Shown: piece by piece, positions 18,024 to 27,091 of the stretch
Layout: the number at the start of each line of letters is the position of its first letter
Position numbering within the stretch: position 1 is the first letter of the stretch
Origin: Pedobacter cryoconitis
GTDB taxonomy: Bacteria > Bacteroidota > Bacteroidia > Sphingobacteriales > Sphingobacteriaceae
DNA: 64,000 nt
Assembly (NCBI RefSeq): GCF_014200595.1
Contig: NZ_JACHCG010000002.1
Coordinates: forward strand, 558,001 to 622,000
Reading direction: 5' to 3'
Position numbers and translations under genes: made by a program
Notes under the pieces: generated by a model
Databases searched by the model: none
Told to the model about the DNA's origin: nothing
Seen by the model: the letters and a program-made list of their open reading frames with translations, nothing else

Positions 18024-18419
18024 ATGGCTTTCAAAGCAAGATTAACCTTTTCGGGCAAGGAGTACGACGTACTTCATTGTGCTTATTCCCTGAACCGTGA
18101 TGTAGATGCAAAAGGAAGACCTTCTTCTGGTGTATACGGTGGTACAATCGATGTAGAAATCGAATCAACGGAAGATACTTCTATTGTAGAAGCAATGGTC
18201 AACAATCAGTATAAACCGCTGGCCGGTGTATTACTGATTAAAAAAGCTGATGAGGATGCAAAGATGAAAGAGGTTCATTTTGAAGATGGGTACATTGTAA
18301 AGTATTCCGAAGGAATCAGAATTACCGGAGATAGCCCGATGACACTGAAATTCCAGATTTCTGCCCGTAAATTAAAGCTAGGCAATGCAGAGCATACAAA
18401 TGACTGGCCTAAAGCGTAA
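18024..18419 (+). CDS. tssD: T6SS tube protein Hcp/TssD, type A copy 2
   Basis: This 131-aa Hcp protein is nearly the same as the first copy, differing at roughly ten positions (for instance N8T, D-I-E-L to D-V-E-I, T-G-T to A-G-V, N-I-T-G-D-N to R-I-T-G-D-S). The upstream region also resembles that of copy 1 (aaaaattaaagttATG against aaaacaaaaagttATG), as expected for a duplicated A-B unit. It is separated from B1 by a terminator and so probably has its own promoter. Confidence 0.9.
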   Translation: MAFKARLTFSGKEYDVLHCAYSLNRDVDAKGRPSSGVYGGTIDVEIESTEDTSIVEAMVNNQYKPLAGVLLIKKADEDAKMKEVHFEDGYIVKYSEGIRITGDSPMTLKFQISARKLKLGNAEHTNDWPKA

Positions 18420-18536
18420 TTAACCGCTAAAATTCTGAGCTCATTTTGTATATCATATCCTAATTGCGATATTTATACAGATTTCTCAATTTTATTGCGT
18501 TAATCAATTAACAAATTTTTACAATAAAACATTACC

Positions 18537-18932
18537 ATGGCTTTTAAAACCAGATTAACTCTTGGATCAAAAGAGTTCGATGTACTGCAATGCAGTTTTT
18601 CATTAAATAGAGATGTAGACGCTAAGGGCCGTCCTTCGTCAGGTGTGTATGGGGGAACAATCCATGTTGAAATCGAATCAACTGAGGATACATCGATCAT
18701 TGAATCAATGGTGAATAACCAATATAAAGCTTTGTCTGGAACTATCGTCTTCAAAAAGGGCGAAGAGGATGCAAAGATGAAAGAATTATCATTCGAAGAT
18801 GGTTATATCATTCAATATAATGAAGGAATAGCTGTAAATGATAAAACACCAATGACTTTAAGTTTTGTACTGTCTGCGCGCAAGCTGAAGCTTGGGAATG
18901 CAGAACATACGAACGACTGGCCAAAGGCTTAA
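18537..18932 (+). CDS. tssD: T6SS tube protein Hcp/TssD, type B copy 2
   Basis: This 131-aa Hcp protein is the close relative of the second copy, with changes such as Y-D-V to F-D-V, S-Y-S to S-F-S, P-L-S-G to A-L-S-G and G-F-V-I to S-F-V-L. All four copies keep an identical DAKGRPSSGVYGGTI loop, NNQYK and EHTNDWPKA end. The spacing from A2 (117 bp) is longer than between A1 and B1. A hairpin terminator ends the array. Confidence 0.9.
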   Translation: MAFKTRLTLGSKEFDVLQCSFSLNRDVDAKGRPSSGVYGGTIHVEIESTEDTSIIESMVNNQYKALSGTIVFKKGEEDAKMKELSFEDGYIIQYNEGIAVNDKTPMTLSFVLSARKLKLGNAEHTNDWPKA

Positions 18933-18940
18933 GTTTTTCT

Positions 18941-18976
18941 TTAAGGCCATCATGCCCGGGTATGATGGCCTTATTT
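18941..18976. terminator. Bidirectional terminator after the Hcp array
   Basis: Eleven-bp perfect stem AAGGCCATCAT / ATGATGGCCTT (18943-18953, 18962-18972), between the last Hcp gene and the convergent MscS-type gene. Confidence 0.8.
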
Positions 18977-18997
18977 ATAAAAAACGATTTATTAATT

Positions 18998-20806
18998 CTA
19001 TTTCTGTTCGGCAGGCGGCATAGCCGGGGGGCTTCCGTCTCTCATGGCCTGGTAATGTGGTGACATGATCTCTACGCCAGCTGCATTAAATTCATTCTGA
19101 ATATTTTCAAAGAGCTTACTGTAAATGAGAGCCTGTTTATTGGCTTCTTTGGTATAAGCATTGATCTGGTAGGAAATATAAAAGTCATCGAGGCTGGTTT
19201 GCAATACAAAGGGTTTTGGATCGTCCAGTATATATTCAGTCTTTAACGCAGCTCTGGTTAACATCCCATAAATATCGGTGTAAGGAATGTCATAACCCAG
19301 GGTAAGCGTCTGGTGTACAATTAGCCCCTGGCTTTCTTTTTTTGTATGACTTGAATAATTGATCGTACTGCTGGAAAGTACCATAGAGTTAGGAACTGTA
19401 ATGTCTTCGTTTTTAATCGTCTTGATCCGGGTAACCAGCATTGTTTTTTCCAGTACGTCTCCTACAACATCCCCGATTTTAACGCGGTCACCAATTCTGA
19501 AAGGGCGCATATAGGTAATCACCAGGCCTGCCACAATATTGGTAATTGCGCTTGAAGAACCCAGTGAAATCAGAATACCCAAAAATACCGATACCCCCTG
19601 AAATGCCGGAGAACCAGAGCCTGGTAAATATGGGAAAATAAGGATCAGCATAAATGCGTAGAGCACAAATTTCAGAATATTGAAGGTAGGGATAGCCCAG
19701 TCTGAGTGAAAACCGCGAACCTGGATTTCGCCGAGTTTGATTTCATAGAAAAAGTACTTGATTCCGCGGATCACATATTTGAAAATCAAACAAATTACAA
19801 TAACAGTGAATAGGTTGGGAAGATAATGTGCTACTGCATTTAGTGCAGCTTTCATCGGGCTTAAAATCCAGCCCAGTAGTGTACCTGTCCAGGCTTCAGT
19901 TTCAGGAAAAATGCTGAACAATAGGGGGAGAGACAGGTAGATAATCAAAATGATAACTACAATGCGCAGAACGTTATTTATTTTAAGCAGCGCATTTTCA
20001 AAATGTTCGGGCGTGAAGATTTTGATATTTCTGATCTTTAACATACGGAGATAATTCTCCTTTTTAGAGGATAGAAATGTAGCTGTACGTTTAAACAGGA
20101 AATTAATAACCGAAATGATTACTGTCAGCAAGGCAATAATCAGCAGCACAAGTCCAACTCTTTTCAGCCAGTTAACCAGGCTATTTGCCTTCCTTTCTGC
20201 TTCAATACTTTGCTTGATTCTTTGCAGGTACTCTTTGGCTAACTGGGCATTACTTTTTGCAAACCATAAACCATCAAGATTTCCTACAGACATCAGGATG
20301 TCACTGTTTTTATAAGCTAAATCATAACTATCTTCATTTGGACTGACAGCGAGCGAATCTGCCTTATAAAATGGATCTTCATAGAGTTTCTCTATCTTTT
20401 TTGAAATCGCATCTGCCCGTTCCTGTGCGGTAAAAGATCCTGTTCTGACATAGATATAGAATAAAGTATCTGTGTTTAAGATCACCGGGTATCCTTTCGC
20501 ATTCTTCTTCAGTGCCTGTATTTTTTCCAGCTGATGAATTTTCCTCAGGGAATCACTGATAGCAATCTGCCTGAGTTTATTTTCAAGTTCTATGGTTTTT
20601 TTACTGTTACCGGCCGCAGATTGAAGTTCATTTTTTAATTGAATTTTGACAAGGGAATCAATTTTTTGTTGCTGTTGATCTTTGAGTAATAAAGCTTCAT
20701 TAATATTCTGCTGATCTTTTTTTACGGTATCCTGGATGTCTTGTGCGTGAGTAGTGTATGCGCATACGGTTACAATACTAAAAAGAAGGGCTTTAATTCG
20801 GTTCAT
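18998..20806 (-). CDS. Large MscS-family mechanosensitive channel
   Basis: This 602-aa protein has a signal peptide (VTVCAYTTHAQ), a charged coiled-coil periplasmic region (about 25-110), a second periplasmic section (110-200), several membrane helices from about residue 215, and an MscS core. The core has the pore-helix region SSSAITNIVAGLVITYMRPF, the beta domain entry IGDRVKIGDVVGDVLEKTML and the KNEDITVPNSMVLSS segment. It would release solutes under osmotic shock. It lies 36 bp after the Nramp-like gene on the same strand, so the two are probably one transcript. Confidence 0.88.
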   Translation of the reverse strand: MNRIKALLFSIVTVCAYTTHAQDIQDTVKKDQQNINEALLLKDQQQQKIDSLVKIQLKNELQSAAGNSKKTIELENKLRQIAISDSLRKIHQLEKIQALKKNAKGYPVILNTDTLFYIYVRTGSFTAQERADAISKKIEKLYEDPFYKADSLAVSPNEDSYDLAYKNSDILMSVGNLDGLWFAKSNAQLAKEYLQRIKQSIEAERKANSLVNWLKRVGLVLLIIALLTVIISVINFLFKRTATFLSSKKENYLRMLKIRNIKIFTPEHFENALLKINNVLRIVVIILIIYLSLPLLFSIFPETEAWTGTLLGWILSPMKAALNAVAHYLPNLFTVIVICLIFKYVIRGIKYFFYEIKLGEIQVRGFHSDWAIPTFNILKFVLYAFMLILIFPYLPGSGSPAFQGVSVFLGILISLGSSSAITNIVAGLVITYMRPFRIGDRVKIGDVVGDVLEKTMLVTRIKTIKNEDITVPNSMVLSSSTINYSSHTKKESQGLIVHQTLTLGYDIPYTDIYGMLTRAALKTEYILDDPKPFVLQTSLDDFYISYQINAYTKEANKQALIYSKLFENIQNEFNAAGVEIMSPHYQAMRDGSPPAMPPAEQK

Positions 20807-20842
20807 ATAGATTTGAGCACTAAGTCAACAGGATAAATATAC

Positions 20843-22135
20843 CTAAATAGTATAAAACATAGCAACTGCGGCAGCTCCCATCGCAATGAAGGTGATCCAG
20901 ACTAAAATATTAGATAACAAACCACTTTTGTAATCACCCATAATTTTTTTGCTCATGGCTATTCTGCCAATCAAAAATAACAAAGGTACAGCTGCCACGC
21001 CGTTTAATACCGCTGCATAAACAAGTGCTTTTACAGGATCGATACCTACAAAATTAATAGCTAAACCTATCAGGGTAGAAATGATAATTACTCCATAAAA
21101 GCCATGTGCACCTTTTAATTTGAGATTTAAACTAGCTTTCCAATCAAAAGCATCAGCTACTGCATAAGCCGCTGATCCGGAAAGAACTGGAACAGCAAGC
21201 AATCCTAAACCAATTATACCAATGGAGAAAATTAACTTGGCCAGAAATCCTGAATTAGGAAAAGAATGGACTAAAGGTTCTAATGCCCTTGCCGCATCTG
21301 CTGCGGTATTGATATCCTTTACACCACTTCCGTGTAAGACGGTCGCACCTACCAATAAAATGCACCAGGTTGTAAATTCAGAGATGATCATCCCTGTCAG
21401 GTTATCAATACGCATGTTTCTGATGCGTTGCCAGCTAATTAGCCTCCCATTTTTTATAGGATGTCTGCCAGTCTCTTCTTCTACTTCTTGTGAGGCTTGC
21501 CAAAAGAACATATAAGGTGAAATGGTTGTACCCAGAACTCCGGTAATAATAAATACAAAAGCGAAGTTAAATTCAAAGTGAGGAATAATAGTCGCTCTTA
21601 AAACTGTTGGCCAGGGCTGATCTATTATAAACGCCGTAATAGGGTAAGCAAGCAGAGAGATTGCAAGCCATTTAAGTATTTTGGAGTAGGCTTTATAGTT
21701 GGTAAAAATCTCCAGTACTAAAATGATAGTGGTGAAAAGCAGGGTGAGGACAACAAAATGTACGGGTACTAATAATTGTGCTGCTGAGGCCATTGCGCCA
21801 ATATCTGCACCAATATTTATGGTATTGGCTACGACTACCAAACCTACTACCGCATAGAGCACCGGCCGGCTGTAATGTTCTTTGACTACGGCCGCAATCC
21901 CTTTTCCCTTAACCATCCCTATTCTGGCGCAGGCTTCCTGCACAGCAATCATAAATGGGAGCATATAAAGTGCCGTCCACAATTGACCATAGCCAAATTG
22001 TGCACCTGTTTGAGAGTAGGTTGCAATTCCTGAGGGGTCATCGTCTGCCGCGCCAGTGGTTAAACCGGGGCCTAATACCGTTAAGAACTTCCAGAATTTC
22101 TTTTTACGTGGTTTTGGTGTTTCAGGAATCTGCAT
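20843..22135 (-). CDS. Nramp/SLC11-type divalent metal carrier with atypical binding motifs
   Basis: This 430-aa protein has about 11 membrane helices. Helix 1 carries GAADDDPSGIATYSQTGAQF, placing DPSG where Nramp proteins have DPGN, and helix 6 carries GTTISPYMFFWQASQEVEEE where they have the MPH motif. Thus the Asp is kept, but the metal-binding Asn and Met and the helix-6 His are replaced by Gly, Ser and Tyr. Since the Met favours transition metals over hard ions, another substrate such as magnesium is possible. It is the first gene of a pair with the mechanosensitive channel. Confidence 0.85.
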   Translation of the reverse strand: MQIPETPKPRKKKFWKFLTVLGPGLTTGAADDDPSGIATYSQTGAQFGYGQLWTALYMLPFMIAVQEACARIGMVKGKGIAAVVKEHYSRPVLYAVVGLVVVANTINIGADIGAMASAAQLLVPVHFVVLTLLFTTIILVLEIFTNYKAYSKILKWLAISLLAYPITAFIIDQPWPTVLRATIIPHFEFNFAFVFIITGVLGTTISPYMFFWQASQEVEEETGRHPIKNGRLISWQRIRNMRIDNLTGMIISEFTTWCILLVGATVLHGSGVKDINTAADAARALEPLVHSFPNSGFLAKLIFSIGIIGLGLLAVPVLSGSAAYAVADAFDWKASLNLKLKGAHGFYGVIIISTLIGLAINFVGIDPVKALVYAAVLNGVAAVPLLFLIGRIAMSKKIMGDYKSGLLSNILVWITFIAMGAAAVAMFYTI

Positions 22136-22255
22136 ATAGAGCGATGTATCTTATAAATATACTTATTTATTGGATTGTACAGGCTGCAATCGGATTGCAT
22201 AGTTTGATTAAATTAGGTAATTAGCTGATTTCTTTATTACCTTCGGCTCAGTTAT

Positions 22256-22561
22256 ATGAGATTATTATCATTCATAGGGATTGTATTAGTGCTGGCTCTT
22301 AATTTAGTGCCATGTGGGGATGCTGTAGCCGGTTTGAATGGTAGTGTCAACATTGAAAAAGCACATCATTCAGAAAGAAATAATGATAATTGCAGTCCTT
22401 TCTGTAATTGTGCCTGCTGTTCTACGGCGTCTGTAATTAAAGATGTTTTAGTAATTTCTACTCCGTTTGCTGACCATTTGCCTGCATTTGCTGCACATTT
22501 AACCGGAAAGTTTATTGCTGTTGATCTTCCGATCTGGCAACCCCCACAATTGATTTCTTAA
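22256..22561 (+). CDS. Small Cys-rich secreted protein, DUF6660-like (copy 1)
   Basis: This 101-aa protein has an N-terminal hydrophobic leader (LLSFIGIVLVLALNLVPCG), a His-rich stretch (KAHHSERNN), a Cys cluster (NCSPFCNCACCST) and the conserved ending LPIWQPPQL. It closely resembles the design of the protein at 33673, which also ends in IWQPPQL. Both stand immediately before metal- or siderophore-type transport genes, here the CzcA fusion. The Cys and His clusters suggest a periplasmic metal-binding or metal-sensing part, but no function is established for the family to my knowledge. Confidence 0.7.
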   Translation: MRLLSFIGIVLVLALNLVPCGDAVAGLNGSVNIEKAHHSERNNDNCSPFCNCACCSTASVIKDVLVISTPFADHLPAFAAHLTGKFIAVDLPIWQPPQLIS

Positions 22562-22638
22562 CCATCTTCATTTTTCTATACATGCTTTGTGCATGCTATA
22601 GGTCATTATTATTATTTAATAATTCCATCAATGCTTTT

Positions 22639-22679
22639 ATCAAAGGATAGGTTGTTCCGTTTGGGAATTATTCTTTGAT
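22639..22679 (+). promoter_or_regulatory. Inverted repeat in the leader before the CzcA fusion
   Basis: ATCAAAG (22639-22645) and CTTTGAT (22673-22679) flank a 27-nt interior, ending 19 bp before the start codon. It could be an mRNA structure or a regulator site; there is no matching metalloregulator gene next to it. Confidence 0.2.
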
Positions 22680-22698
22680 ATCTCATTATAAATAAGAT

Positions 22699-25600
22699 AT
22701 GCTAAATAAGATCATAAAATTTTCCATTCACAATAAATTGGTGATTGGTCTGTTTACCCTGGCGCTGATTGCGTGGGGGGTATATTCACTCAAACAATTA
22801 CCCATTGACGCTGTACCGGATATTACCAATAATCAGGTACAGGTTATTACTTTAAGCTCTTCTCTTGCTTCGGAAGAAGTAGAGCGGTTAATCACTTTTC
22901 CCGTTGAACAAACGATGTCTACCATTCCGGAAATTGAGCAGGTACGTTCTATTTCCCGCTTTGGGCTTTCTGTAGTGACCATTGTTTTTCATGATGATGT
23001 GGATATCTACTGGGCAAGGCAACAGGTCAACGAAAAGCTCTCTGAGGCGAAGAACAATATTCCACAGGGCATAGGAAATCCTGAGATTTCACCTATTTCT
23101 ACTGGTCTGGGGGAGATTTATCAATATGTAATTCATGCAAAGCCTGGTTTTGAAAAGACTTATGATGCCAGGGAATTAAGAAGTATTCAGGATTGGATTG
23201 TCAGGCGCCAGCTTTTAGGGACACCGGGAATTGCCGAGGTGAACAGTTTTGGCGGGTTACTCAAGCAATATGAGATTGCACTGGATCCTAACAAACTGAA
23301 TAGTTATAATTTAAGTATCAGTGATGTATTTAAAGCTCTGGAAAGAAATAATCAAAATACAGGGGGCGCTTATATTGATAAAAAGCCCAATGCCTATTTT
23401 ATCCGTAGTGAAGGGTTAGTCGGGAATATAGAAGATATCAATAAGATCGTAGTCAGAAATACCAGTTCGGGTCTCCCTGTTTTAATCCGTGATATTGCGA
23501 ACGTGCAGATCGGAAATGCGATACGTTACGGTGCTTTAACCAGAACAACGGCCAAAAGCCATGGGGAGGCTGTTGGCGGGATCGTGATGATGTTGAAAGG
23601 TTCTAATGCCAATAATGTAGTTAAAAAGGTTAAAGAAAAGATCGCAAGGATTAATAAAACCCTTCCAAACGGGATTGTGGTAGAAGCATTTTTAGATAGA
23701 AGTGCTTTGGTAGACCGGGCAATTGGTACAGTCGCCAAGAACCTGATTGAAGGGGCTTTAATTGTCATTTTTGTACTCGTGTTATTCCTGGGGAATTTCA
23801 GAGCGGGTATTGTTGTGGCATCCGTAATTCCACTGGCGATGCTTTTTGCTATTTCCCTGATGAATGTATTCGGGGTTTCTGGTAACCTGATGAGTTTAGG
23901 GGCCATCGACTTTGGTTTGATTGTGGATGGGGCTGTGATTATTGTAGAGGCCACAATGCACCTTTTAGGGGCGAGTAAGCTGACCAGGAAAATGACGCAG
24001 GATGAAATGGATCAGCAGGTAGAGCAGTCTGCTACCCGGATGATGAGTGCAGCGGCTTTTGGACAGATCATTATCCTGATTGTATATCTGCCGATTCTTG
24101 CGCTTGTAGGGATTGAAGGTAAAATGTTTGGCCCGATGGCTCAGACTGTGTCCTTCGCTATTTTAGGTGCATTTTTATTGTCATTGACTTATGTACCAAT
24201 GATGTCGTCCTTGCTGCTGAGTAAAAAGCCGGTGGTTAAAAAGAATTTTTCTGACCGCATGATGGACTTCTTTCAAAAGTATTATACGCCATTAATTACG
24301 GGTGCTTTGCGTAAGCGTGTACTGGTTGTTGTTTTATCGGCGGTTTTACTGGTCATCAGCATTTTTATATTTACCAGGATGGGGGGAGAGTTTATCCCTA
24401 CTTTGGAAGAGGGAGATTTTGCTGTAGAAACCCGTTTATTGACTGGAAGTTCTTTGAGCCAGACGATTGATAAGGTTAATCAGGCTTCGAAAATTTTATT
24501 GAATGAATTCCCTGAAGTGATAGAAGTGGTGGGTAAAGTTGGTTCTGCTGAGATTCCAACAGATCCGATGCCAATGGAAGCTACCGATTTAACGATTATA
24601 CTGAAGGATAAAAAGGACTGGGTAACGACAACATCCAGAGAGGAATTAGCGAATAAAATGGCCGCATCGCTCGATAAGGTTACCGGGGTTTCTTTTGGTT
24701 TCTCCCAACCGATTCAGTTGAGGTCTAATGAGCTGATTTCTGGGGTGCGGCAGGATATCGGGATTAAAATATTCGGGGATGATCTGGAAACATTAACAGC
24801 TATCTCCCAGAAAATAGGAAAAATTGTGACCACTGTTAAAGGGGCCAAAGATTTGTATCTGGAACAGGCTACGGGCCTTCCGCAGATTGTTGTGAAAATT
24901 AACAGAGATCAGCTGGCACGTTATGGAATAGATATTGAAACTGTTAACCAGGCTGTTAATTCGTCTTTCGCAGGACAATCGGCGGGTCTGGTTTATGAAG
25001 GGGAAAGAAGGTATGACATGGTGGTTCGTTTATCTGAACAGAACAGGCAAGGGATAGACGATGTGAAAAACATCTATATTTCAGCACCTAACGGAACTAA
25101 GGTTCCTTTGATCCAGCTGGCTTCAGTTGAGTTCAGGATCGGGCCAAATCAGATCCAGCGGGAGGATACGAAACGCAGAATCATTGTTGGGTTAAATGTT
25201 CGTGGTCAGGACATTGCTACGGTTGTTGGGGAGATTGAGCAGAAGATTGGTGAGAAAATTAAATTACCTCCGGGGTATTATATTACTTATGGTGGTCAGT
25301 TTGAGAACCTTAAGGCAGCAAAGCAACGCTTGTCAATTGCTGTTCCGGTAGCCCTGTCACTTATTTTATTGTTACTGTATTTCTCTTTTGGATCGGTTAA
25401 ACAATCTGTCTTGATTTTTTCTGCTATTCCTATGGCTGCAATCGGCGGGATATTCGCGCTTTTATTGCGTGGAATGCCTTTCAGTATCTCTGCCGGGGTT
25501 GGCTTTATTGCTTTATTTGGGGTAGCAGTTTTAAATGGTATTGTATTGATTACTGAGTTTAACAGGTTGAAGGCTAGTGGGATCAGCGATCTGAAGGAGA

Positions 25601-27072
25601 TTGTCTTGAAAGGTACAGCGCTGAGGTTAAGGCCTGTATTAATGACCGCGACGGTTGCTTCACTGGGTTTTTTGCCAATGGCACTTTCTACTGCCGCGGG
25701 CGCCGAAGTACAGAAGCCATTGGCAACTGTAGTGATCGGAGGCTTATTAACTTCTACAATTTTAACTTTACTCGTTTTACCTGTGTTATATACTTATTTC
25801 GAAAACTTCAAAAAGGGCAAAAAGGAAATTGCTACAGTAGTTTTGCTGATGGGCTTATTTTTCATGCCGTCAAAAACTATGGCACAAAGCCCGGTAAACG
25901 ACAGGGTTGTCACTGTGCAGCAAGCGGTAGAAATCGCATTGACTAACAATCAGATGGTTAAGTCTTCTCAATTGCAAGTCAACAAACAGCAGGCTATCAA
26001 AGGCACTGCATTTGATTTGGGGAAAACTAATCTGAATTTGCAGTACGGACAGTTCAATAGTATCAAAAGAGACAATAACATATCAGTGCAGCAAAATATC
26101 CCATTTCCTGGATTGATGAAGAATCAGCGCAATTTATATGATGCGCAGGTTCGCAGCAGTGAGTTAAATCTTTCGGTAACACAGAATGAGCTGATCCGAC
26201 AGGTGAAAAGTACTTACGGGCAGCTGAGTTACTTCAAAGCGCTTCAAAAGCTGTATAAGAGCCAGGATTCTATCTTTAGTAATTTTCTGAAAGCATCTTC
26301 TCTGCGTTATCAGACCGGGGAAACAAATATGCTGGAACGCACTACAGCCGAAACTCAATTGAACGAAGTGCGTAATCAGTCGGAAAAGAATATGGCTGAT
26401 ATCTCAATTTATACTGCCGAATTACAAAGGTTGCTGAACACAAAGGAGGCAATAGAGGTGAGTAGTGATCATTTAAAGAAAGAAAGCTGGAATCAGGTTG
26501 TTCCTGATAGCCTGAGGAATACATCCTTGTTGGCTTTACAACAGCAACAGGTAGAAATTGCGGATCAATCTTTAAGGGTAGAACGTGCTAAGGCAGGGCC
26601 AGATTTTACAGTGGGTTATTTTAATCAGTCTATTATTGGCAGTCAGACTATAAATGGGCAGGATCAGCTTTTTAGTGCCGGCAAGCGTTTTCAGGGGATA
26701 CAGGCTGGTATTTCCATCCCGCTATTTTATAAGCCATTTGCCGGCAGGATTAAGGCTGCCAAAATTGAAAAACAGATTGCACAGACTGAATTCAGCTTGT
26801 TTCAAACTAATCTGCAAACTCAATATAAGCAGGCTGAACAGGACCTGCTGAAGAATTCACATAGTATTGATTATTATGAGAAAAATGCTTTGCCAAATGT
26901 CAATCTGATTCTAAAGCAGTCACAGATTGCTTTTCAAAGTGGTGATATCGGGTATCTGGAATTTTCACAGGCTTTGCGGACGTATTCTGAGATCCGGTTT
27001 AGCTATTTGCAGGCAGTTAATCAATATAATCAATCGGTTTATACACTTCAGTATCTGATTGACTTAAAATAA
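22699..27072 (+). CDS. czcA: CzcA-type heavy-metal RND pump fused to a TolC-like outer-membrane factor
   Basis: Residues 1 to about 1040 form a complete HME-RND pump, with the PIDAVPDITNNQVQV start region, two porter domains and 12 membrane helices. The helix-4 motif DFGLIVDGAVIIVE has the Asp-Asp-Glu pattern of Zn/Co/Cd/Ni exporters (CzcA/CnrA) rather than the Cu/Ag CusA pattern. After the last helix comes a basic stretch (KKGKKE), a hydrophobic segment and TMAQSPV near residue 1061, which looks exactly like an internal signal peptide, and then a full outer-membrane efflux domain (about 1075-1455). Pump and OMF are therefore encoded as one chain of 1457 aa. It is followed by the adaptor and a CDF exporter. 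Confidence 0.9.
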   Translation: MLNKIIKFSIHNKLVIGLFTLALIAWGVYSLKQLPIDAVPDITNNQVQVITLSSSLASEEVERLITFPVEQTMSTIPEIEQVRSISRFGLSVVTIVFHDDVDIYWARQQVNEKLSEAKNNIPQGIGNPEISPISTGLGEIYQYVIHAKPGFEKTYDARELRSIQDWIVRRQLLGTPGIAEVNSFGGLLKQYEIALDPNKLNSYNLSISDVFKALERNNQNTGGAYIDKKPNAYFIRSEGLVGNIEDINKIVVRNTSSGLPVLIRDIANVQIGNAIRYGALTRTTAKSHGEAVGGIVMMLKGSNANNVVKKVKEKIARINKTLPNGIVVEAFLDRSALVDRAIGTVAKNLIEGALIVIFVLVLFLGNFRAGIVVASVIPLAMLFAISLMNVFGVSGNLMSLGAIDFGLIVDGAVIIVEATMHLLGASKLTRKMTQDEMDQQVEQSATRMMSAAAFGQIIILIVYLPILALVGIEGKMFGPMAQTVSFAILGAFLLSLTYVPMMSSLLLSKKPVVKKNFSDRMMDFFQKYYTPLITGALRKRVLVVVLSAVLLVISIFIFTRMGGEFIPTLEEGDFAVETRLLTGSSLSQTIDKVNQASKILLNEFPEVIEVVGKVGSAEIPTDPMPMEATDLTIILKDKKDWVTTTSREELANKMAASLDKVTGVSFGFSQPIQLRSNELISGVRQDIGIKIFGDDLETLTAISQKIGKIVTTVKGAKDLYLEQATGLPQIVVKINRDQLARYGIDIETVNQAVNSSFAGQSAGLVYEGERRYDMVVRLSEQNRQGIDDVKNIYISAPNGTKVPLIQLASVEFRIGPNQIQREDTKRRIIVGLNVRGQDIATVVGEIEQKIGEKIKLPPGYYITYGGQFENLKAAKQRLSIAVPVALSLILLLLYFSFGSVKQSVLIFSAIPMAAIGGIFALLLRGMPFSISAGVGFIALFGVAVLNGIVLITEFNRLKASGISDLKEIVLKGTALRLRPVLMTATVASLGFLPMALSTAAGAEVQKPLATVVIGGLLTSTILTLLVLPVLYTYFENFKKGKKEIATVVLLMGLFFMPSKTMAQSPVNDRVVTVQQAVEIALTNNQMVKSSQLQVNKQQAIKGTAFDLGKTNLNLQYGQFNSIKRDNNISVQQNIPFPGLMKNQRNLYDAQVRSSELNLSVTQNELIRQVKSTYGQLSYFKALQKLYKSQDSIFSNFLKASSLRYQTGETNMLERTTAETQLNEVRNQSEKNMADISIYTAELQRLLNTKEAIEVSSDHLKKESWNQVVPDSLRNTSLLALQQQQVEIADQSLRVERAKAGPDFTVGYFNQSIIGSQTINGQDQLFSAGKRFQGIQAGISIPLFYKPFAGRIKAAKIEKQIAQTEFSLFQTNLQTQYKQAEQDLLKNSHSIDYYEKNALPNVNLILKQSQIAFQSGDIGYLEFSQALRTYSEIRFSYLQAVNQYNQSVYTLQYLIDLK

Positions 27073-27091
27073 TTTTAAAAACAATATACGG

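Noticed and set aside
17087..18932. Reading the four Hcp genes as phage tail-tube genes
   Set aside because: No phage genes are nearby and the sheath, ClpV and baseplate genes of a T6SS-iii adjoin them.
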